Assembly (NCBI GenBank): GCA_002415025.1
Contig: DIBR01000034.1
Location: 139,079-203,078 of the forward strand
Direction: 5' to 3'
Origin: Spongiibacteraceae bacterium UBA5047
GTDB lineage: Bacteria > Pseudomonadota > Gammaproteobacteria > Pseudomonadales > Spongiibacteraceae
Length of the DNA stretch: 64,000 nucleotides
Position numbers and translations under genes: made by a program. Numbering within the stretch: position 1 is the first letter of the stretch; every line of letters begins with the position of its first letter. Below are positions 58,592-64,000 of the stretch, piece after piece. The notes under the pieces are model-generated. The model ran no database searches and was not told the DNA's origin. It saw nothing but the letters and a program-made list of their open reading frames with translations.

Positions 58592-58735
58592 CAGGCTTTT
58601 GATTTTCGTTTTCGAGGCAGCCAATGCAAGGCAAAAACTGGCGAAATGAGGGAGTTTATACGCAATAAATGACCGATTTGAGCCAGTTTTTAACGCCGCA
58701 GTGGCAACGCAGATAGAAAATCAACAGCCTGCTAG
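58588..58735. repeat. 148-bp MITE-like palindromic element
   Basis: Ends are CTAGCAGGCTTTTGATTTTC (left) and the reverse of CTAGCAGGCTGTTGATTTTC (right), matching 19 of 20. A second inner inverted repeat, AAAAACTGGC (58633-58642) with GCCAGTTTTT (58682-58691), makes a long imperfect stem. The 27-base right end recurs exactly at 2352-2378. No coding capacity. It lies between convergent genes, and its first CTAG holds the stop codon of the MshEN gene. It could act as a two-way terminator. Confidence 0.85.
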
Positions 58736-58757
58736 GCGTGATTGCATCGGGGGGCTG

Positions 58758-59474
58758 TCAACTTTTTTTCCCGGTACCGGATCGCATAACCTGCAGCGCA
58801 AACTCTACTGCTGCTCCTTGCAGTTCCAAAAACCGCTCAAACTCATCATCACTCATCGAGCGAAGTTCGTCCTGGCTACGCAGCAAGTTAACAAAGCGGC
58901 GCTCACGTTCGTACTGTTTCGGCAGTTGAAGAATCCCCAGCTCATCAAGCCGGCTTTCCAGTGCCGGGTTGTAAGTACGCACGAACTTGAGAATAAAGGG
59001 AATGGGGTCATGTCGCGCGACCAAGGCGGCGATGCGCAGAATCATGTCGAACGGCAGAGTTGCTCGCCCGCTTTCAACTTCTTTCAAAAGTTCGTCATCT
59101 TTCAGGCCGAGGATTTCGGCAAGCTCCTGAAGATTCAGCCCGGCGACTTCACGCGCATCTTTTAAAATTTCTCCTGCATCGGCCATGGCCCTCAACCGCT
59201 CGGGGTCCATCGACTTCATATAGAGGTCTTTCAACCAGTTATCCGTATACATCAATGGAATGGCCGACCCGGTTTTGACAACATCCACAATGCTGCCTGT
59301 TATCAGGCCTGTATAGTCCAGAAGCTGGTCTATTAGTGAGCCTCTGGCAGAAACAGTGGCTTTCTCCTGCTTCCCGGAAGAGCCAACGTCCGTCTTGCCC
59401 GGGGACTGTTTGGTACCGCTCTGTTTGGTACCGCTCTTCTTGCTGCTACCGCTGGACGACTTTTTGGCGCTCAT
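58758..59474 (-). CDS. XRE-type helix-turn-helix protein
   Basis: Protein of 238 aa. The first ~45 residues are Ser/Lys-rich and disordered, with the repeat GTKQS twice. A helical stretch (48-95) precedes an HTH of the XRE kind (about 98-155: AGEILKDAREVAGLNLQELA, ILGLKDDELLKEVESGRATL), and a helical C-terminal part follows. It may sense or report membrane state: LMYTDNWLKDLYMKSM precedes the HTH as in related marine proteins, but the function is unknown. GGAGG precedes ATG 59474. Confidence 0.75.
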   Translation of the reverse strand: MSAKKSSSGSSKKSGTKQSGTKQSPGKTDVGSSGKQEKATVSARGSLIDQLLDYTGLITGSIVDVVKTGSAIPLMYTDNWLKDLYMKSMDPERLRAMADAGEILKDAREVAGLNLQELAEILGLKDDELLKEVESGRATLPFDMILRIAALVARHDPIPFILKFVRTYNPALESRLDELGILQLPKQYERERRFVNLLRSQDELRSMSDDEFERFLELQGAAVEFALQVMRSGTGKKS

Positions 59475-59813
59475 TCAACCCGCCTCCATTAACCATGATT
59501 CACTACGTGATTCCGGCAGCATACAAGTATGTGAAGTCGACGCAAACCCATCGCGCCCGCAGCACTACCTGTGCGCTTTCGTAACTAATACCAGAAATTC
59601 CACACAGCACTGCCACAAACAGTGATGCAACTAACAATAACGGTAATGCGACTTCGCATTTGCCTCAGTCTGACTTCAAGATGAATGAACGAATTGACCG
59701 CTTCATTCTCTATAACTTACGGAGTGCAGGTACGTTGCCGGCAAGCAGGGCTACATACCCGCAGGGATTAACGGGGCATTCTGAAGAATGCAGCCACAAG
59801 AAGGAAAAACACT
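59475..59813. other. Gene-free intergenic region before mlaA
   Basis: This 339-base region separates the divergent XRE and mlaA genes and must carry both promoters. I see no open frame with a ribosome site, no tRNA and no strong palindrome. It is richer in A/T than its neighbours. AAGAAGGAAAAA at its right end serves mlaA, and GGAGG at its left end (minus strand) serves the XRE gene. Confidence 0.6.
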
Positions 59814-60659
59814 ATGAGAACCCCAAACCGGTTCTCGACGCCAAAAACCGCCACATCGCCCGGCTCTCCATCACGCGGGCGATTTCGTTGTCTGGCAGCC
59901 CTGATGCTGGCTTTGATACTGACGGGCTGTGCGGGTCAACCCACCGCACCGCCGGAAGCAGTACCGGGCGAGCCGGAGCCGACGGTGGTGAGCCACCCGG
60001 AATACCACGACCCGCTCATTGGCGTTAACCGCGCCATATTCAGTTTTAATGACGTGACCTATCGCTATGCGATGATTCCCGTTGCCAAGGGCTACATCTG
60101 GCTTTTTCCTGATCCGGTACGCACCGGCATCGGCAACGTATTTCACAACATCAAAATGCCTATTCGCAGCATTAACTATCTATTGCAGCTCAAACCCAAA
60201 GAAGCGGGGGTAGACGTCCTGCGCTTTGTCATTAACAGCACCGTCGGCCTGCTCGGCATTTTTGACCCGGCCGAGGCGTGGCTTGACCTGAAACGCAGCA
60301 ACAACGGTTTTGAAGATACCCTGAGTCGATACGGCAGCGGCTACGGTACCTATATTGTGCTGCCATTCTTCGGGCCTTCGGATTTGCGCAATGGCGGCGG
60401 TCGGCTGCTGGACTATGCGCTCAACCCGATACCCTACCTCACCGATCAGCCAGACACCTCTGTGATTATGGCTGCCGACACGCTGCAAGAATTTGCTCCT
60501 ACTGCAGAGCAGTACGAACGCCTGCGATCGCGCAGCGATGACCCCTATATTTTCTTCCGAAATCTTTACCTGCAAGGCGTGCAACGCGACGCCAACCAGC
60601 TTCAGGAGCCCGAGCCCGAACAGAAGCCGGCTCAACCCTGCGGAGCAACGCCATGCTGA
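59814..60659 (+). CDS. mlaA: MlaA (VacJ) family lipoprotein
   Basis: Outer-membrane lipoprotein of 281 aa. After a long basic N-terminus the lipobox LALILTGC gives Cys39. Family marks are DPLIGVNRAIFSFND, VRTGIGNVFHNIKMPIRSIN, INSTVGLLGIFDPA and GYGTYIVLPFFGPSDLR. MlaA draws misplaced phospholipids out of the outer leaflet. A Pro/Glu-rich tail with two Cys ends the chain. Its stop overlaps the start of an RND transporter gene by seven bases, suggesting joint function. Confidence 0.93.
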   Translation: MRTPNRFSTPKTATSPGSPSRGRFRCLAALMLALILTGCAGQPTAPPEAVPGEPEPTVVSHPEYHDPLIGVNRAIFSFNDVTYRYAMIPVAKGYIWLFPDPVRTGIGNVFHNIKMPIRSINYLLQLKPKEAGVDVLRFVINSTVGLLGIFDPAEAWLDLKRSNNGFEDTLSRYGSGYGTYIVLPFFGPSDLRNGGGRLLDYALNPIPYLTDQPDTSVIMAADTLQEFAPTAEQYERLRSRSDDPYIFFRNLYLQGVQRDANQLQEPEPEQKPAQPCGATPC

Positions 60660-63037
60660 AATTCTGCGTAAAGCACCCGGTTGCGATGCTGCTGTTTTTT
60701 CTAGGCGCAACCGCATTTTTTGGCTGGCAATCACAAAAGTTCGAGATCAATGCATCCGCCGACACGCTGATAGCCGACGGCAACCGGCATTTCCTGGAAA
60801 GCCAGCAAGTCACCCAGCGCTTTGCTCCTGAAGAATTCCTGTTGGTGGTCTACAAGCCCAAAGACCATGCACTGTTTAGCGCAAAGAGTTTCAACGATAT
60901 TCAGGCACTCGCAGACGACTTGCAGACACTTGAGCGTGTAAGCACCGTTCGCACCATCCTGAACGTACCGCTGCTATCCAAGATGAAGGGACTCAGCGCC
61001 AATATCGATCCTGCCGAGTTCAGCCAAACAGCGCTGCAATTGTCGCCAGACGAACTGGCGGAGGTTTTTCGCGGCCACCCGGTCTACGAGGGCCTGATTG
61101 TCGACAAGTCGCAAAGTGCCGCTGCGCTTCAGTTGCTATTCAAACCCAACAGGCAACTTCAGGCACTAGAGGAAAAAATCACCGAACTCAAAATGCGACG
61201 CCTCAACAACGGGTTGGACGACGAGCAGCGGGCGGAACTTGAACGACTGGAATCACAGGCCGAACCCTTGCTGAGCGAGCTGCGCGAAACCCGCAACCGG
61301 GAAGTGGAATCAATAATAGAGCGGATAAAACCCTACGAAAAAAACGCCGACATCTATCTGGGTGGCATTCAGGTGCTGGGCTATGAATTAGTCAAAATCA
61401 TCAAAAATGATCTACTGGTCTTCGGAGCGGCCATTGCCGCAACGGTATGCCTGGTTCTGTTACTGCTGTTTCGCAGCCTGCGCTGGGTGCTAATTCCAGC
61501 CTTGTGCTGCTTTTGCAGCGTAACTATGACGGTCGGCTTGTTTGGCTTGTTGTCGCTGAAAGCTACCGTAATTTCCTCCAGCTTTATTGCCCTGCAACTG
61601 ATTCTGACACTCGCGATCGTTATTCATTTGATTGTTCAGTACCGTGAGGACTTGCGGGAAAATCCGGAGATGGAACAACGCAAGCTGATATTGCTCAGCC
61701 TGCGGCGCAAGATAGCCCCCTGTTTTTATGCAGGCCTGACAACCTCCGTGGGTTTCGGCTCACTGTTACTCAGCGGCATTGAACCGGTCATTGCGTTCGG
61801 CTGGATGATGGTGGTTGCCATGCTGGTCTCTATCGCCTGCAGCCTGCTTCTTCTGCCAGCCGCACACAGTTTGTTTGAGCGTGAACAAATCCGTGAACGC
61901 AATAGCATTTTCCGCTGGCTTATCAACAACTGCCAGCGCAGCGCACAACATCACGGCCGCACGCTGATCACCGGCAGCCTGCTTTTGAGCGCCGCAGCCA
62001 TTTCAGGCTTGTTTCTGCTCAACGTTGAAAACAGCTTTATCAACTATTTCGACAAGGACACCCGTGTCCACCGTGAACTCAGCTATGTCGACCAGGAGTT
62101 CGGTGGCTCCACGCCGCTGGACATTGTTTACGATATTCCGCCAGCGCAACAGGCCAAGTTACCCGCGCTCAGCGCGAACACGGTGCAGACCCTGCAAAAA
62201 ATACAGCACCGTCTCGAACAGCACAAAGGCGTAGGAACCACCCTGTCGGTGGTGAACTTCACCGAGCTGGCAAAACAGATAAACGATGGCAAACCGCTGA
62301 CCGAGTACGAACTGACTGCTCTTTACTGGAGCCTCGACGAGGCAGTGCGCAAGGATCTGGTGGGCTCCTTCTTTGACCCCGACCGTCAACAGCTACGCAT
62401 CAGCACACGGATAAAAGACAGCACGGAGGGCCTAAACCGCAAAGCGCTGAAAGCCGGAATAGAGAATGACTTCAGGGAACTTGGCATTGCGCCGAGCGAG
62501 ATACAGCTCAGTAATCTCTTTATTCTCTATCAGGATATGCTCGAGCGCTTGTTCAGCTCGCAAATATTGACCCTGGCCGTGGTTTTCGCGGTGCTTTGCC
62601 TTATGTTCGGCATTATTTTTCGCTCGCTGCGCATCGCCCTCATTGCCATATTGCCGAACATTCTGTCGGCACTCACCGTGCTGGGCAGCATGGGCTGGTT
62701 AGGCGTACCGCTGGATTTTATGACCATCACCATCGCTGCCATTGCCATCGGCATCGCGGTTGATGACACCATTCACTATATTCACCGCTATCAGGCTGAG
62801 CTGAATCAGGACGACCCGCTGGCGCGCACTCACAACGCGGTAGGTTACGCTCTTCTATATACCTCCCTTATTGTCATGTGCGGGTTTTCACTGCTGGCCT
62901 TTTCGGATTTCACGCCCAGCGTGATGTTCGGCATCTTCACCAGTCTGGCCATGGCCATCGCCATGCTCAGCAACCTGACCCTGTTGCCCGCACTGCTGGA
63001 CCGTTACGTCAAACCCCGGAATGAAGTCGATCGCTAG
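60653..63037 (+). CDS. RND/MMPL-family transporter
   Basis: Inner-membrane protein of 794 aa with two repeated halves: a single N-terminal helix (8-25), a periplasmic loop with a coiled-coil stretch (about 170-225, EEKITELKMRRLNNGLDDEQ), then a five- to six-helix bundle (about 245-420); the second half repeats this from about 438. Sterol-sensing/RND marks include IAIGIAVDDTIHYIHRY. It belongs with HpnN-like lipid exporters rather than drug pumps. Coupling to mlaA points to lipid movement between membranes. It is convergent with a dioxygenase gene, overlapping by four bases. Confidence 0.88.
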   Translation: MLKFCVKHPVAMLLFFLGATAFFGWQSQKFEINASADTLIADGNRHFLESQQVTQRFAPEEFLLVVYKPKDHALFSAKSFNDIQALADDLQTLERVSTVRTILNVPLLSKMKGLSANIDPAEFSQTALQLSPDELAEVFRGHPVYEGLIVDKSQSAAALQLLFKPNRQLQALEEKITELKMRRLNNGLDDEQRAELERLESQAEPLLSELRETRNREVESIIERIKPYEKNADIYLGGIQVLGYELVKIIKNDLLVFGAAIAATVCLVLLLLFRSLRWVLIPALCCFCSVTMTVGLFGLLSLKATVISSSFIALQLILTLAIVIHLIVQYREDLRENPEMEQRKLILLSLRRKIAPCFYAGLTTSVGFGSLLLSGIEPVIAFGWMMVVAMLVSIACSLLLLPAAHSLFEREQIRERNSIFRWLINNCQRSAQHHGRTLITGSLLLSAAAISGLFLLNVENSFINYFDKDTRVHRELSYVDQEFGGSTPLDIVYDIPPAQQAKLPALSANTVQTLQKIQHRLEQHKGVGTTLSVVNFTELAKQINDGKPLTEYELTALYWSLDEAVRKDLVGSFFDPDRQQLRISTRIKDSTEGLNRKALKAGIENDFRELGIAPSEIQLSNLFILYQDMLERLFSSQILTLAVVFAVLCLMFGIIFRSLRIALIAILPNILSALTVLGSMGWLGVPLDFMTITIAAIAIGIAVDDTIHYIHRYQAELNQDDPLARTHNAVGYALLYTSLIVMCGFSLLAFSDFTPSVMFGIFTSLAMAIAMLSNLTLLPALLDRYVKPRNEVDR

Positions 63038-63579
63038 AAAAACAATGCCACCGTAGGCGCGGTAATCACATTCCAGTCGAGAATGATTTCCCGGCTCGCC
63101 ACCTTGAAGCTCCCGCCTTCACGGCGCAGACAGTCACGTCGCTGACCTGAATACAGGAAATTGTCTTGCCCGTGGCGGCTGTAGTTGAGCATAAAGTTGC
63201 TGACAACCTTCAACTCATCTCCCTCACAACCTAGCAATTCAACATTGCTGACATGCCTGCGGGTGCGGGCGGGAGGGTTATCTCCCCAGGCGGTGGGTTT
63301 AAACGCCCGATCAACCCGCACTGCCAGCACAAAGTAGTTTTCTTCGCGCAATGGCAAGTCGCTGGCCGTTTCTGTCTGCATTTCCCGCTCCGGGGATAAA
63401 TAGGCCTCGGTGCCGCGCAAGGCATGGTCTCGCTGTGCAACGTAGCGTGACGGCATGACATAGCAAATGTCTTCACTGAGCAGCGCCAGCCATTGTTGAT
63501 ACTCGCGATCATCCAGCAGCCGTGCTTCGCGGTAGTAAAACTGTTCAACCTCAAAATGCAGATCGCGGTTCAAGTCCAT
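63034..63579 (-). CDS. Ring-hydroxylating dioxygenase beta subunit
   Basis: Small subunit of 181 aa with the NTF2-like fold: FYYREARLLDDREYQQWLAL, VRVDRAFKPTAWGDNPPART, RRHVSNVELL and NFMLNYSRHGQDNFLYSGQR. It supports the alpha subunit in a Rieske oxygenase acting on aromatic or polycyclic rings. Its ATG directly follows the TAA of the alpha gene. Electron-transfer partners are not in the window. Confidence 0.92.
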   Translation of the reverse strand: MDLNRDLHFEVEQFYYREARLLDDREYQQWLALLSEDICYVMPSRYVAQRDHALRGTEAYLSPEREMQTETASDLPLREENYFVLAVRVDRAFKPTAWGDNPPARTRRHVSNVELLGCEGDELKVVSNFMLNYSRHGQDNFLYSGQRRDCLRREGGSFKVASREIILDWNVITAPTVALFF

Positions 63580-64000
63580 TTAGCCGCCCTCCCGCATGCC
63601 GCTGGCGATATCCTCACGCCAGCGCTTATAGAACTCGCGCGCGTAATGCTCGTTATAAGAAGAGCCGATCAAGCCCGGCAGATCGGGGTGCCCGCACTCT
63701 TCACCCTGCCCCAGACCATAATAAAGAGGCCTGTCATCCATATAACTGATATCACTACCCTTGAGTTGCTGCATCCAGGATTCACTGTCCTCCTGCTCCA
63801 ACAAGCCCCCGGGACCAAACATGTGGGTGAAATTACTTCTCAACAGCGTCTTTACCGAATCTGGAGCATCAGCCGGCACAACCCACCAGGACCAGTACTC
63901 AACCTCTTTGGCACCGCGTGGATGGCTGACTCTCAAAGTGGAGTTTGACCAGAGAAAGGACAGATTGGGGTATACCCCATAGGTGAGCCCTTTTATACGG
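63580..64000 (-). CDS. Ring-hydroxylating dioxygenase alpha subunit, C-terminal part
   Basis: Only the last ~140 residues lie in the window; the frame stays open to the edge, so the Rieske domain and the 2-His-1-carboxylate iron site are mostly outside. The visible part includes YGVYPNLSFLWSNSTLRVSH, YWSWWVVPADAPDSVK, FGPGGLLEQEDSESWMQQLK and YNEHYAREFYKRWREDI, the typical end of the catalytic domain. It is the enzyme partner of the beta subunit downstream. The substrate cannot be determined. Confidence 0.88.
   Translation of the reverse strand, partial: RIKGLTYGVYPNLSFLWSNSTLRVSHPRGAKEVEYWSWWVVPADAPDSVKTLLRSNFTHMFGPGGLLEQEDSESWMQQLKGSDISYMDDRPLYYGLGQGEECGHPDLPGLIGSSYNEHYAREFYKRWREDIASGMREGG

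Overview
The window is chromosomal DNA of a free-living, probably marine, gammaproteobacterium. The guess of a Cellvibrionales-type lineage (Spongiibacteraceae/Halieaceae-like) is an inference. It rests on the classic nrdR-rib-nusB-thiL-pgpA block, the prkA-yeaH-spoVR trio, a moderately high GC content, and many lipid/steroid-type catabolic genes (P450, TetR regulators, SDRs, a thiolase-like protein, an F420-type LLM oxidoreductase and a ring-hydroxylating dioxygenase). I saw no rRNA, tRNA, CRISPR array, transposase or prophage. Coding density is high, and only one gene-free stretch exceeds 300 bases (59475-59813).

Layout. 0-5.3 kb: a lipoprotein, a membrane-anchored Ser/Thr kinase and a PP2C phosphatase interleaved with two outer-membrane beta-barrels. 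5.3-17.3 kb: an accessory catabolic region with three TetR regulators, several of them next to palindromic candidate operators, plus SDRs, P450, thiolase-like protein, esterase, LLM oxidoreductase and alcohol dehydrogenase; fbp lies within it. 17.3-23.1 kb: rnz and the stress operon prkA-yeaH-spoVR. 23.1-28.8 kb: an SDR, xseB-ispA-dxs (isoprenoid precursors), a sterol-desaturase-type hydroxylase and ribA. 29-36.5 kb: a thiamine operon on the minus strand under a TPP riboswitch (thiC-thiO-thiS-thiG-LOG-thiDE-protease), with two REP-like doublets around thiS. 36.5-43.8 kb: glyA, then nrdR-ribD-ribC-ribBA-ribH-nusB-thiL-pgpA. 44-49 kb: a PhzF protein, ergothioneine genes egtB-egtD, and ettA. 49-51.6 kb: an OmpR-type two-component system divergent from a small secreted protein, with four tandem 11-bp repeats between them. 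51.6-59.5 kb: carboxylesterase, cation/proton antiporter, GH108 muramidase, carotenoid/retinol-type oxidoreductase, a stand-alone MshEN-domain protein and an XRE-type protein. 59.8-63 kb: mlaA translationally coupled to an RND/MMPL transporter. 63-64 kb: beta subunit and truncated alpha subunit of a ring-hydroxylating dioxygenase.

The most unusual signals are non-coding. (1) A ~148-bp imperfect palindrome (58588-58735) shares a 27-bp end with a partial copy at 2352-2378. Both lie at convergent gene junctions, and in both the terminal CTAG supplies the stop codon of a gene. (2) REP-like doublets lie inside the thi operon, and one of them encodes the last codons of ThiO. (3) A four-box 11-bp direct-repeat array sits in front of a small exported protein and probably binds the adjacent response regulator. 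(4) Inverted repeats lie at TetR-linked promoters. Functions are assigned from motifs and family memory only; no search was run.
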